This document shows, in pieces, positions 52,270 to 61,655 of a stretch of 64,000 bases of DNA; the first letter of the stretch is position 1, and each line of letters opens with the position of its first letter. Source of the stretch: Neorhodopirellula pilleata (GTDB taxonomy: Bacteria; Planctomycetota; Planctomycetia; Pirellulales; Pirellulaceae); the NCBI RefSeq assembly GCF_007859915.1, contig NZ_SJPM01000007.1, positions 201,298-265,297 of the forward strand, written 5' to 3'. A program made the translations under genes and the position numbers. Under the pieces are notes generated by a model. The model was not told the origin of the DNA. It saw only the letters and a list, made by a program, of their open reading frames with translations, and searched no databases.

Positions 52270-52332
52270 GCGCCTTGGCGATGCAGCACCTTGGCGATGC
52301 CGTGCATTGGCGATGCCGTGCCTTGACGATCG
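52270..52332. repeat. 16-bp tandem repeat, about four units
   Basis: Units GCGCCTTGGCGATGCA, GCACCTTGGCGATGCC, GTGCATTGGCGATGCC and GTGCCTTGACGATCG follow each other at 16-base spacing from 52270. The last unit touches the stop codon of the phosphofructokinase gene (52334). It lies between two genes on the minus strand. Confidence 0.8.
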
Positions 52333-52333
52333 T

Positions 52334-53623
52334 TCAGCTATCGATGCAAGTTTCCAGGAACCTTGCCAAACGATGGAAGTCGGAGTTTTGTTCGATAAAG
52401 CGAACTTTCGTGACGAGCGTTTGAGGATCGACGAGTTCTTCGAACGGAACGAAGTGAAGATCGAATTGTCCTGAGACGGATACCATCACGCCGTTGAGTT
52501 TCTCTTCGACGAGCGCCCGATAGGCACCGACACCCAATTGTGAACCCAACATCACATCGTAGGCTTGGGGCGGGGCGCAACGGGCTTCGTAGCCGAGTTG
52601 CAGTCCGTTGACCTTGCGATTTTTCCCCGTCCGTTCGGTGTAGCGTGCGGCGAGTAATCCGGACACCAAAGCCGATAGGTTGATCGAAGAAATATTGATG
52701 TGTCCGTGGTCATCGCGGTCGATGCCTTCGAGATACTTCGCCGGCAAGAACTCCGCCATACCTTCGGCGATCACGATCGTGCCGTAGGGACGACCTTCGC
52801 GTTCACGTGCGAGCATCATGTCGACCATGCGATCGATGACACGTTCGAGCGCCATCACTTTACGTGTTTCACCGGTTTCTCGGTTGACAACCTCTTCTTC
52901 GGCCAACGCGCCAGTAATGTCTTCGACGCTGAGCACCATGCTCGCTTCGCCGGCGATCGCGGCACCGTACGCCAACCAACCGGCACTGCGTCCCATCGCT
53001 TCGCAGAGGAAATAAGCTCGTCCGGCGGCCGCGTCGAAGTTGAGATTGCGGATTTCCTCGGCCAGTGTTTCGACGGCCGTAAAGAAACCGAACGTGAAGT
53101 CGATTCCGGAATAATCGTTGTCGATCGTCTTGGGCAAATGAATGACCGGGAAACGTCGTGCGTCGCCGGGCAGATTGTCTTGAAACATCTTGAGTTTGTT
53201 GGCGGTCTTGAGCGTGTCGTCACCGCCGATGGAAATCAACGCATCGATTTCCAGTGAACATAAACCTTCGTAGACGCGGCGGAGCGGTGCAACCAGTTCG
53301 GGGTCCTTGAGATGTTCGGGGCTGCTGACGTGTTTGCCCGGGTTGGTGCGGGCGGTGCCGATCATGATCCCCCGACTGCTGCGGGCGTGAGTGAGTGTAT
53401 CATGCGTGAACCGCATGTAGTCGTCGCCTTCACGGAGCGGGCCGGCGGCGGTGTATTCCGCCAAGCGGCTGTAACCGTGCTTGATCCCGAACACCTGAGC
53501 GCCTTCTTCGAGGAACGAAAAAGCCGCCGTGCTGATGACCGCGTTGGCCGCCGGGGCCGGGCCGCCGGCAAACAGGATCGCGACGCGTTTGATGTCCAAA
53601 TTATGATGAGCCAACTCAGCCAC
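52334..53623 (-). CDS. Phosphofructokinase, probably diphosphate-dependent
   Basis: The 429-residue product has the phosphofructokinase fold: a start motif LFAGGPAPAANAVIS, then DALISIGGDDTLKTANKL and VIHLPKTIDNDYSGIDFTFG. In ATP-dependent enzymes the loop is GGDGS and a Gly precedes TIDND; here it is GGDDT and PKTIDND. The Asp and Lys at these places are the known marks of PPi-dependent enzymes. GRSAGWLAYGAAIAGE and TIVIAEGMAEF also agree. It would phosphorylate fructose 6-phosphate reversibly with pyrophosphate in glycolysis. The start ATG at 53623 begins MAELAHHN. Confidence 0.88.
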   Translation of the reverse strand: MAELAHHNLDIKRVAILFAGGPAPAANAVISTAAFSFLEEGAQVFGIKHGYSRLAEYTAAGPLREGDDYMRFTHDTLTHARSSRGIMIGTARTNPGKHVSSPEHLKDPELVAPLRRVYEGLCSLEIDALISIGGDDTLKTANKLKMFQDNLPGDARRFPVIHLPKTIDNDYSGIDFTFGFFTAVETLAEEIRNLNFDAAAGRAYFLCEAMGRSAGWLAYGAAIAGEASMVLSVEDITGALAEEEVVNRETGETRKVMALERVIDRMVDMMLAREREGRPYGTIVIAEGMAEFLPAKYLEGIDRDDHGHINISSINLSALVSGLLAARYTERTGKNRKVNGLQLGYEARCAPPQAYDVMLGSQLGVGAYRALVEEKLNGVMVSVSGQFDLHFVPFEELVDPQTLVTKVRFIEQNSDFHRLARFLETCIDS

Positions 53624-53766
53624 GGTGACACTTTAGTTGAAGGGAAAACGAGCGGGACCGTCGAGGCGTTTGTCGAGGTGCTTCCCCGACCCAAGTGTCC
53701 CCGGACGAGCGGTTATTCTAAGCAATTCGCACCGCCCGCCAAGGTAGCTCGTTCGACAAGGTTCTT

Positions 53767-54738
53767 TCATAGGCTTTTGAGATACTGGACGCTTTGGGCT
53801 AGCTCCCCGATCGCGTTGTCTTCGGGCATATCCGCTCGCCCCACGACGAACGGGCCTCGATAGGGTATGTCCTCGAGTTGACCGATCAACGAGGGAAAAT
53901 CGGCGGTGCCCTGTCCGACGGGGACGGCGATCCCACGACCGGCCGACAAATCCAACACTCCATCGACGGCATTGACGATCCGAATCCGGTCGCCTAACGC
54001 CCTGACGGCGGCCGGAACGCTGAACCGATTGATGATCAATTGGCCGGGATTGAGGGCGACCGCGACATAGGACTCGGCACTCGTGTCGACCAGTTCGGCC
54101 AGGTACTCGCCCGGTTCGGTACCCGTTTCGGCCGCGAAGAACGCGCCGACCTTTGCCCCATAGCGGCCCAAATCTTCCAGCACCGCTCGCATCGTGTTCC
54201 AGCGTGGATCGACCGGTTCGTCGTTTTTCGGCGACGCGCCCGACGGGGTGCGACCACCGGACTGGATCGACGCTGCCCAAGCGGCGGCCTGCTCGACACT
54301 GAGCCCCTCCGGCGGCATCTGACCGGAGATCATCGAACCAGAGATTCGAGGCGAACTAGCCGAGGATTCTTTCCGTTGGGGCGGTCGGGGCACCGGACCG
54401 ATCTGGTTGACCACCAGGGGAGCACCGAGCCGATAAGCCGTCCGCATCGCCATCTTGGTCGCGTCGACTCGCCGATCCAGATCTTCGATTCGATCAAAGC
54501 CGTGCCGGGTCGGAAAGCGGATCGATACGATTTGCAAATTCAAATCGTCCAGGATTTTCCGCAAGGTTCGCACGCCGGTGTCCGATAACTCCGATACGTC
54601 GATGAGTCTGCGCCCGCATAGTTCCACGCCGCTGGCACCCATGGAGGCGACCAGGGTGAGTGCCTTTCGCAACGAAACGGCATTGGCTCGGACTCCGTGA
54701 ATCGAATCGAGTCGGACGGCAATTTTCAGTTCAGCCAT
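53767..54738 (-). CDS. TIM-barrel sugar phosphate isomerase/epimerase-like protein
   Basis: The 323-residue product is AP-endonuclease-2/xylose-isomerase-like: MGASGVELCGRRLIDVSEL, LDDLNLQIVSIRFPTRHGF, KMAMRTAYRLGAPLVVNQIG and GAFFAAETGTEPGEYL follow the barrel order. An insert of ~60 residues (PRPPQRKESSASSPRI, MPPEGLSVEQAAAW) is unusual. ALGDRIRIVNAVDGVLDLSAG and VDFSLVG-like ends are partly degenerate. Most metal ligands cannot be confirmed, so the substrate is unknown. The ATG at 54738 is used with GGA upstream; a TTG at 54750 is the alternative. It is divergent from the next gene. Confidence 0.75.
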   Translation of the reverse strand: MAELKIAVRLDSIHGVRANAVSLRKALTLVASMGASGVELCGRRLIDVSELSDTGVRTLRKILDDLNLQIVSIRFPTRHGFDRIEDLDRRVDATKMAMRTAYRLGAPLVVNQIGPVPRPPQRKESSASSPRISGSMISGQMPPEGLSVEQAAAWAASIQSGGRTPSGASPKNDEPVDPRWNTMRAVLEDLGRYGAKVGAFFAAETGTEPGEYLAELVDTSAESYVAVALNPGQLIINRFSVPAAVRALGDRIRIVNAVDGVLDLSAGRGIAVPVGQGTADFPSLIGQLEDIPYRGPFVVGRADMPEDNAIGELAQSVQYLKSL

Positions 54739-54823
54739 TTTATTTTCCAAATAGAACGAAGGCGTCGACGTCCACCGAACAACTCGGCAAGTCCATCACA
54801 CGTTTTCTCTCGTTCGAGCTATC

Positions 54824-57800
54824 ATGTTTCCGACTTTGTCCGGACCGAACAAGTGGCCTGGGGCTTTCCGACAAGGCCCCCGAGTTGATCGACCAATCGT
54901 TCGCGTCGTATTCCTTTCGCTGATCGGGTGGTCTTGGTTCGGATGGTCGCCCACCGGATGGTCGATCAAGACCGGGCCGCTGCAGGCTTCAGCTCAGCGG
55001 ACGCAAAGTGCAGGAACGACGAGCACTTCCCCATTAAACTCGAACGTTCGACCAGAGCGTCGACCTGAAGAGGGGCGGGACAGCGAGGTCACGTCCGGCA
55101 CCTCCCCCCGGCAACCGCTCCCGACGCCAATCATCCCGATCCCCTCGACGGTTCTGGAACTGACCGGTCCGGCGGGGTTAAGGACGTATCGCTGGGATTT
55201 CTCTCGCGTTGCCGATCGGGACTTTGATCGCTGGCCCGACGACTTCGAGCGACGCAAAGCGACCGGGTTCCCTGAATACGTCGCCGTCGACATTCGGCCA
55301 CGAGACCCTCAATTCGAAGCCGAGATCCTAAAATTCGATACTTCGTTGGTGTTGCAATGGCCGGCGATTCGCGACCTATTTAAGTCGGTTGCGGTGGTTC
55401 CCGATCTGCCGTCGTTGCCGCCATCGCTGGCTGACTACATGATCGATCGCTGTTTGGAAGTGCGACTGGACGGTGGTCAAGCGGCCGTCATCACTCCGCC
55501 GCTTCCGACCAGTTCGACCTATCAATACCGGTTCAGTGTCGACATCAAGACTGAACGCCTTGTGCATGATCGGGTCTTTGCCGAAGTACACTTTACGGAT
55601 GCCTACGGCAGGTCGTTGCGGTCGGCCCGAACCCCCATGATCACTCAAACTAGAGGTTGGCAAACCGTTTCGATCGAGAAGTTGCTTCCACCTGTCGGCG
55701 CGGTGAGCATGAAGGTCCAGTTAAACGTCTTCGGTAGTGAGGATGGACTCGAAGACATTCGTGGTACGATCGCGTTTGACAACATACTCTTCGAGCAATT
55801 CCCGCAGATGAAAGTGGCAACCGATCGCCCATTCGGTTTGTATCGGAAGGGTGACACTGTCTCTACGATCACGTACTTGCTCGGACTTCCGGAGGAAACT
55901 GCCGACGTACGTCTGCGACTTCTCGATCACGACGGCAAGGAAATCCGAACAACCCGAAAGCAACTCGTTCCGATGTCACCTCCGGAGAGCTCGGTCTCGT
56001 TTGATTGGGAACTCAACGGTCTTCCACCGGGGTTCTACCGCCTCACCGCAGCGATGGAGAATGAAGACGGTGTTTCGCTCGCCAACGAAACCTCATTTGC
56101 CATCATCGACCGCCTGACAAACGACCCGCGCGAGTGGTCGCCAAAGAGTCAGCCAGAGGAGACGTTGGTCGGAGGTTTGCCGCTGAACTCGTCCAATTCG
56201 ATAGCCGAGTTGCCGAACGAAATGCTGCCTTTCGGTTGGTCGTTGCCGGCCAGTTTGATACGAAAGCACGAAGACGGCGAAGTTTCCGAGAAAACAATCG
56301 CGGGCTGGCTGCGAGACATCGGCATTGGTTATGCGAAAATGCCCGTGTGGTACGCCCCCGAAGCGACCGATTCAGCCGACAAGGTCGCTAGTTTGGCTTT
56401 ACGATTGCAAGACAGCGGGATCGAACCGATCGGTGTTCTCGATGAACCACCCGCCGAAAACATCGAGCACTATCGATTGCGAGAACGCGGCGAAACCGGT
56501 GCGGCTGCTTACCTTCATGATCCGACGATCTGGAAAAGCCAACTCGAAACGATCATGAATCGCATGACATTTCGCATCAAGAAATGGCAACTCGGCGGCG
56601 ATGACGACTACAGTTTTCAAGGCCGCGCTGACCTGGCCACCAAGATCAGCGAGATCGGCGGCGAGCTGCAGGGATTTGGCCAACCGCTTGAGATGGCGAT
56701 CGCGTGGCCTTGGATGGATTTCCCACCGGAGGTCTCCGGCGATGCATGGAAAAGCGTGCATCGAGAAATCAGTGAACCGCTCACCGCCGACGAACTCGAT
56801 GCGATGCTCGATCAAGAAGCTCAGCGACAACCTCGCCGATCGGGTGAGCGTTGGATGTCACTCAACCCATTACCCAAAGATCGTTACGAGCGAGATGATC
56901 GGATCATCGACCTGATTCTGCGAATGGCCACCATCCGCGGACACGATGTCGATGCGGCATTCGCCACCAAACCGCTCGATACGAAATATTCACTCGTATC
57001 GGCCGACGGACATCCCGAAGAGCTCCTCTTGCCGTGGCGAACAGCGAGTCTTCTCCTTGGAAGGACTCGTAATATCGGCTCGCTTCAGCTGCGGCGTGAA
57101 TCGATGAACATTGTTTTTCGGGGACCACACTTCTCGATGCTCTTGATCTGGGCCAACACTCCTCGAACCGAGCGTTTGTTTCTTGGCGACGACGCCTATC
57201 AAATCGACGTTTGGGGTCGACGAACAGATATTCCTACCGAGCAGATCGACAACCGCTTGGTTCATCGTATCGAAGTCGAGCCGGTGCCAAAGTTCATCGT
57301 CGGCATCGATCCGGCGCTGGCCGAGTTTCGGATGTCAGTGACCGTCGACCAGCAACGCATCGATGCTCTCTTGGGCCGCGAGCAGCCCGTGACGGTTCGA
57401 TACGCTAACCCGATCGGCCAGATCCTCAATGGAACGATCAATCTGGAGACACCTCCCCAATGGCGAGTCGCACCGGCGAGCCAAACGTGGGATTTGAACG
57501 CCAATCAGGCCTCCGCGAGCAATTTCACGGTAACGCTCAGCAATGACGCGACGATCGGTCACTTCGAACTTCCGATCGACTTCACCTTCGCGACCAACCC
57601 GCCTACGACAATCCGCGTCTACCGTAAAATCGATGTCGGGCCGGAAGGTTTCGAATTGAACGTCACAACACGGTTGATCAATGACCGATTGCTAGTCAAA
57701 ATTCAGATGATCAACAAAACTAACCGCCCCGCCAATTTTGATTGCCTGTTGTTTGCCGGAGCGAGTCGTCAATATGAACGTCGAATCATGGTTTTGCCGC

Positions 57801-57931
57801 CCGGTGGTACGATTGATCGCAACATCGAATGGAACAATGGTTCCGAACTGATAGGGAAACAAATGCTGTTGCGGGCGATCGAACAAGATGGTGATCGAGT
57901 CATCAATCACACTTTCGAAGTCACGCCGTGA
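54824..57931 (+). CDS. Large secreted protein with glycosidase-like middle, unknown function
   Basis: The 1035-residue product has a Trp-rich hydrophobic segment after ~25 residues (VVFLSLIGWSWFGWSPTGW), probably the signal. Beta-sandwich parts come next (RYRFSVDIKTERLVHDR-like strands; LNVFGSEDGLEDIRGTIAF), then an Ig-like part (LRLLDHDGKEIRTTRKQLV). The middle (~450-640) has a TIM-barrel-like flow with IKKWQLGGDDDYSFQG and GQPLEMAIAWPWMDFP, as in glycan-acting proteins. The C-terminal third is again beta-rich. I recognise no exact family. Its stop overlaps the GTG start of topoisomerase III by four bases (GTGA), an odd partnership that suggests coupled translation. Confidence 0.75.
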   Translation: MFPTLSGPNKWPGAFRQGPRVDRPIVRVVFLSLIGWSWFGWSPTGWSIKTGPLQASAQRTQSAGTTSTSPLNSNVRPERRPEEGRDSEVTSGTSPRQPLPTPIIPIPSTVLELTGPAGLRTYRWDFSRVADRDFDRWPDDFERRKATGFPEYVAVDIRPRDPQFEAEILKFDTSLVLQWPAIRDLFKSVAVVPDLPSLPPSLADYMIDRCLEVRLDGGQAAVITPPLPTSSTYQYRFSVDIKTERLVHDRVFAEVHFTDAYGRSLRSARTPMITQTRGWQTVSIEKLLPPVGAVSMKVQLNVFGSEDGLEDIRGTIAFDNILFEQFPQMKVATDRPFGLYRKGDTVSTITYLLGLPEETADVRLRLLDHDGKEIRTTRKQLVPMSPPESSVSFDWELNGLPPGFYRLTAAMENEDGVSLANETSFAIIDRLTNDPREWSPKSQPEETLVGGLPLNSSNSIAELPNEMLPFGWSLPASLIRKHEDGEVSEKTIAGWLRDIGIGYAKMPVWYAPEATDSADKVASLALRLQDSGIEPIGVLDEPPAENIEHYRLRERGETGAAAYLHDPTIWKSQLETIMNRMTFRIKKWQLGGDDDYSFQGRADLATKISEIGGELQGFGQPLEMAIAWPWMDFPPEVSGDAWKSVHREISEPLTADELDAMLDQEAQRQPRRSGERWMSLNPLPKDRYERDDRIIDLILRMATIRGHDVDAAFATKPLDTKYSLVSADGHPEELLLPWRTASLLLGRTRNIGSLQLRRESMNIVFRGPHFSMLLIWANTPRTERLFLGDDAYQIDVWGRRTDIPTEQIDNRLVHRIEVEPVPKFIVGIDPALAEFRMSVTVDQQRIDALLGREQPVTVRYANPIGQILNGTINLETPPQWRVAPASQTWDLNANQASASNFTVTLSNDATIGHFELPIDFTFATNPPTTIRVYRKIDVGPEGFELNVTTRLINDRLLVKIQMINKTNRPANFDCLLFAGASRQYERRIMVLPPGGTIDRNIEWNNGSELIGKQMLLRAIEQDGDRVINHTFEVTP

Positions 57932-60498
57932 AGGTCGTCCTCGCCGAGAAACCGTCTGTCGCTCGCGATTTGGCTGCGTTCCTCAAGGCCCGAACGCGAA
58001 ATGATGGCTATCTCGAAGGACAAGGTTACCAGATCACTTGGGCATTCGGTCATTTGGTCGAATTGCAGGAACCGGGTGATTATGATCCGACCCTGAAACG
58101 ATGGACGCTCGAATCACTGCCTTTCATTCCCGATGAATTTCGCCTGCGACTGCGCGGCGACGACGGAGCGAAAAAGCAGTTTGCGATCGTCAAACGCCTT
58201 TTCAAAGCGGCCGATTCCATCATCTGTGCGACCGACGCCGGGCGTGAAGGCGAACTGATCTTTCGGTACATCCTTTCGTTATCCGGTTGCACCGGCAAAT
58301 CAGTTCAACGCTTATGGCTCAGTTCGTTGACGCCCTCCGCGATCGCCTCCGCCTTCGCATCGATGCGCCCGATTTCGCAGTACGATCATCTTTTCGCCGC
58401 CGCCCAGTGCCGCAGCCAAGCTGATTGGATCGTCGGACTCAACGCGACACGCCATTACACTCTTTGCTATCGAATCAACAACCGTGGCCGAGACGATACC
58501 TCGCCAAGTTCGAGATCGAAGGGGCGGGGCGGGACGGGACTGTTGTGGAGCCTAGGTCGGGTGCAGACACCCGTGCTCGCCATGATCGTCCGACGTGACG
58601 ACGAGATCCGCACGTTCGTACCGCAATCATTTTGGGAATTAAAGACGGTTTACCGCGATGTTACCTTTCTTTACACCGGAGACCGATTCGATCAAGCCGG
58701 TGAAGCGGAGCAACTCGCACGCAAAGCCGCCGAACATTGGATCGTTATCCAGAAGATCCAGAGTCACAACGAAAAGTCTCAACCGCCTCAGCTATACGAT
58801 TTGACCGAACTCCAACGGGACATCAACCGGCGATTCGGGTTTTCCGCCGCCGATACATTGGCCGCCGCTCAGTCGCTTTACGAGGCCAAGTTAATCACCT
58901 ACCCACGAACCGACTCGCGGTATCTGACGAAGGACATGCGAAAGGAAGTGCCCAAGACGTTCGAACAACTTCGGACATTGCGTCCCAAGGAGATTGGAAA
59001 ACTCAAGTTGAATGCCTTGCCGTTCTCGAGCCGAATCGTTAACGACGCCAAGATCACCGATCACCACGCTATTATCCCCACCGGCAATTCTCCCGGCGGG
59101 CTGAGCGATCGGCAACAAAAGGTCTATGACGCGATCCTGACCCGATTCATTGCGGCGTTCTATCCTGAATGCCAAAAGGAAATCACGACCGTCGATGCGG
59201 TCGCCGGCGAGATTCCGTTCCGTGCCCGAGGCGTGCGTGTCGTGGTCGCCGGATGGACCGAACTGTACCCTCCAACGGCGAAAGCACGCCCAAAGGCGAC
59301 GGACCTCCGAAAGCCGACGGCGGGCGATGACGGCGAGTCGCAATCACTTCCCGAATTCAAGTCGAACGAGACCGGTCCGCATCAACCACACGTCAAGTCC
59401 GGGCAGACCACCCCGCCGAAACACTTCACCGAGAACACGCTGCTCGGAGCGATGGACACCGCTGGTAAATTGATCGGCAAACGGGACGACGAAGCCGAAC
59501 TGCGCGAAGCACTCCGCGATAAAGGCTTGGGCACGCCTGCGACGCGCGCCGCGACGATCGAAACTCTGTTGCAACGACAATATATCCGCCGCGAGAAGAA
59601 GAACATCGTGGCCAGCGATCTGGGACGCTACCTGATCGCGATCGTTCGTGACCGCAACCTGACATCGCCGGAACTCACCGGACAATGGGAAGCCAAACTA
59701 AAGCAGGTCGAGGCGGGAAAACATTCGGCCAAGGTCTTCATGCAAGAGATCGCTCAGTACACTCGCGAGATTGTAAACTCACACGAGAACGATCGACTAG
59801 ATCATGAAACGTACGGCCCTTGTCCACGATGTGGTAAACGAGTCGTCAAAGGCAATCGAGCGTTCGGCTGTTCAGCTTGGAGAGACGGCTGTTCGTTTGT
59901 GTTGGAGCCGGACTATCGTGGCTACCATCTCTCCACCGAACAACTGCGGCAACTTCTGCAATGGGGCGCGATCAACGTGCCGATCCGACTCGACGGCGGC
60001 GATCCCTGCTTGTTGAGTCTGTCGCCCACCGGGGCGGTCGTCGAAATCCCACTTCCCAAAGGCGACGAACAAAATCGCACCGAATCAGGTGTTAAAGATC
60101 AAAAATCTGGGACCCATTCCGGCTCGAGAAATTCTTCTCAGTCGAAGCTATCGCCTCCCGCAAACTCATCGCCTCGCGCAAAGCCATCGCCTCGCGCAAA
60201 ACCATCGCCCCCGAAAACCGAACTCGCCGTGTCCGACGCGGGCGAGTTTGGCCTTTGCCCGTTGTGTCGCAGCTCTGTGATCGAAACCGCGAAAGCGTTC
60301 AGCTGTAGCCGGTGGCGTGAAGGCTGTGGCTTGACGATTTGGAAAACGATCTCCGGCAAGAAAATCAGCCCCGCGACAGCCAGGAAGTTACTTCAAACCG
60401 GACAGACCGCCAAACTGAAAGGTTTCAAGTCAAAGTCTGGAAAGAAGTTCGACGCAAAACTGAAACTGGTTGACGGGAAGGTGGAGTTCGAGTTCTAA
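57928..60498 (+). CDS. topB: DNA topoisomerase III (type IA)
   Basis: The 856-residue enzyme relaxes and decatenates DNA through a single-strand break. The Toprim domain is at the start (VVLAEKPSVARDLAAFL, CATDAGREGELIFRYI), followed by the central domain (AAQCRSQADWIVGLNATRHY) and the active Tyr325 in ITYPRTDSRYL. It has LGTPATRAATIETLLQRQYI. The C-terminus carries two zinc-finger-like CPxC...C...C modules (CPRCGKRVVKGNRAFGCS and CPLCRSSVIETAKAFSC), joined by a low-complexity SPRAKPSPRAKPSPP linker. The start is GTG, overlapping the previous stop. An insert around residues 448-490 is Lys/Pro-rich. Confidence 0.93.
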   Translation: MKVVLAEKPSVARDLAAFLKARTRNDGYLEGQGYQITWAFGHLVELQEPGDYDPTLKRWTLESLPFIPDEFRLRLRGDDGAKKQFAIVKRLFKAADSIICATDAGREGELIFRYILSLSGCTGKSVQRLWLSSLTPSAIASAFASMRPISQYDHLFAAAQCRSQADWIVGLNATRHYTLCYRINNRGRDDTSPSSRSKGRGGTGLLWSLGRVQTPVLAMIVRRDDEIRTFVPQSFWELKTVYRDVTFLYTGDRFDQAGEAEQLARKAAEHWIVIQKIQSHNEKSQPPQLYDLTELQRDINRRFGFSAADTLAAAQSLYEAKLITYPRTDSRYLTKDMRKEVPKTFEQLRTLRPKEIGKLKLNALPFSSRIVNDAKITDHHAIIPTGNSPGGLSDRQQKVYDAILTRFIAAFYPECQKEITTVDAVAGEIPFRARGVRVVVAGWTELYPPTAKARPKATDLRKPTAGDDGESQSLPEFKSNETGPHQPHVKSGQTTPPKHFTENTLLGAMDTAGKLIGKRDDEAELREALRDKGLGTPATRAATIETLLQRQYIRREKKNIVASDLGRYLIAIVRDRNLTSPELTGQWEAKLKQVEAGKHSAKVFMQEIAQYTREIVNSHENDRLDHETYGPCPRCGKRVVKGNRAFGCSAWRDGCSFVLEPDYRGYHLSTEQLRQLLQWGAINVPIRLDGGDPCLLSLSPTGAVVEIPLPKGDEQNRTESGVKDQKSGTHSGSRNSSQSKLSPPANSSPRAKPSPRAKPSPPKTELAVSDAGEFGLCPLCRSSVIETAKAFSCSRWREGCGLTIWKTISGKKISPATARKLLQTGQTAKLKGFKSKSGKKFDAKLKLVDGKVEFEF

Positions 60499-60543
60499 CA
60501 CGGACAAGATCGTTGTCCCCTACACAAACCTTGTTGAATTGCT

Positions 60544-61440
60544 TTGGATCAAATCGTTTTCTACGACCGCTACGCCGATCGAACCTGTGTCGAAAAAGTC
60601 TATGGTGACAAGGCTCTGCGATGGACTTACGGAACACTTGCCGGTCGAGTCTCGTTGAACACGGTCGTCAAGCGAGCGTTGTTCTCGCATTGGTATGGTT
60701 GGAAGATGGATCGCCCGAGCACGCGAACAAAGATCGCCCCATTCATCAGCGACTACGATCTTGATCCGAGCGAGTTCCAACGCGAGGTCGACGAGTTTGC
60801 TAACTTCAATGAGTTTTTCTATCGCAAGCTCAAGCCCGAAGCACGCCCGGTTGATTCTGATCCTGCGTCGATCGTCTTTCCCGCCGATGGACGTCATTTA
60901 TGTGTTCCTGACTTATCGGCTTGCGATGGCTTGTTCGTCAAAGGCGAGATGTTTGACTTAGCAACGTTGGTTGACGATCCGGCGCTTACCGAACAGTTTG
61001 CCGGAGGCAGTCTTCTGCTATCGCGGTTGTGTCCGGTTGATTATCACCGCTTTCATTTTCCCATCGCGGGTGTCCCCGGCTCAACTCGTCTGATCAATGG
61101 CCCACTCTTTTCAGTCAACCCGATCGCGCTGTGCCAAAACATCCATATTTTGTCGACCAATAAACGATGTCTTACCGAAGTTCAAACGGAGTCGCTCGGG
61201 ATGGTGCTCGTGATGGAAATCGGCGCGACCTGTGTGGGCGGGATTTGCCAGACCTTTGCTGAAAATCATCCGGTCGAAAAAGGAAGTGAGAAAGGCTACT
61301 TTCGCTTCGGTGGTTCCTCGACGATCACGATCTTTCAACGAGGCCGAGTTCGGTTCGATCAAGATCTAGTCGACAACTCATCGATCCACCGCGAACTCTA
61401 CGCACGCGTCGGAGACCGCATGGGTGCTCAAATGATCTGA
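60544..61440 (+). CDS. psd: Phosphatidylserine decarboxylase
   Basis: The 298-residue membrane-associated proenzyme makes phosphatidylethanolamine. FNEFFYRKLKPEARPVD, GGSLLLSRLCPVDYHRFHFP and VLVMEIGATCVGGI match the family. The self-cleavage site reads FGGSST, so cleavage would give an alpha chain starting at Ser258 with its pyruvoyl group. There is no upstream ATG: an in-frame stop lies nine bases before the first codon, so the start must be TTG at 60544 (or ATT at 60538), giving the usual MDQIVFYDRY...VYGDKALRW opening. It follows topB by 45 bases on the same strand. Confidence 0.9.
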   Translation: MDQIVFYDRYADRTCVEKVYGDKALRWTYGTLAGRVSLNTVVKRALFSHWYGWKMDRPSTRTKIAPFISDYDLDPSEFQREVDEFANFNEFFYRKLKPEARPVDSDPASIVFPADGRHLCVPDLSACDGLFVKGEMFDLATLVDDPALTEQFAGGSLLLSRLCPVDYHRFHFPIAGVPGSTRLINGPLFSVNPIALCQNIHILSTNKRCLTEVQTESLGMVLVMEIGATCVGGICQTFAENHPVEKGSEKGYFRFGGSSTITIFQRGRVRFDQDLVDNSSIHRELYARVGDRMGAQMI

Positions 61441-61655
61441 CTGATGTCGTGACCAAAGGTCGGAAAGGCGAACAGTGTTGATCGGACATCCGACGCCGTC
61501 AAACCATGCCGGATCGCCATGGCAAACAGGTTAATCGTTTCCTCCGCGACCGGTCCGAGCAGATGGGCGCCCAAGATTAGATCAGTCTGCGGATCGATCA
61601 GTATCTTGTAGGCGGCAAATGAGGGTCGGTCATCTTGTTGCAGTGTGAAGGTCAC
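61428..61655 (-). pseudogene. C-terminal fragment of a pyridine-nucleotide-disulfide oxidoreductase
   Basis: About 75 codons encode the dimerisation-domain end of a glutathione/mercuric-reductase-type flavoprotein: AAYKILIDPQTDLILGAHLL, AEETINLFAMAIRHGLTASD and FAFPTFGHDISQII. The rest of that gene (FAD and NAD domains) is missing. Just upstream the DNA switches into the end of another gene in a different frame, so a deletion seems to have joined the two. Its stop overlaps the convergent psd stop region. Confidence 0.75.
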
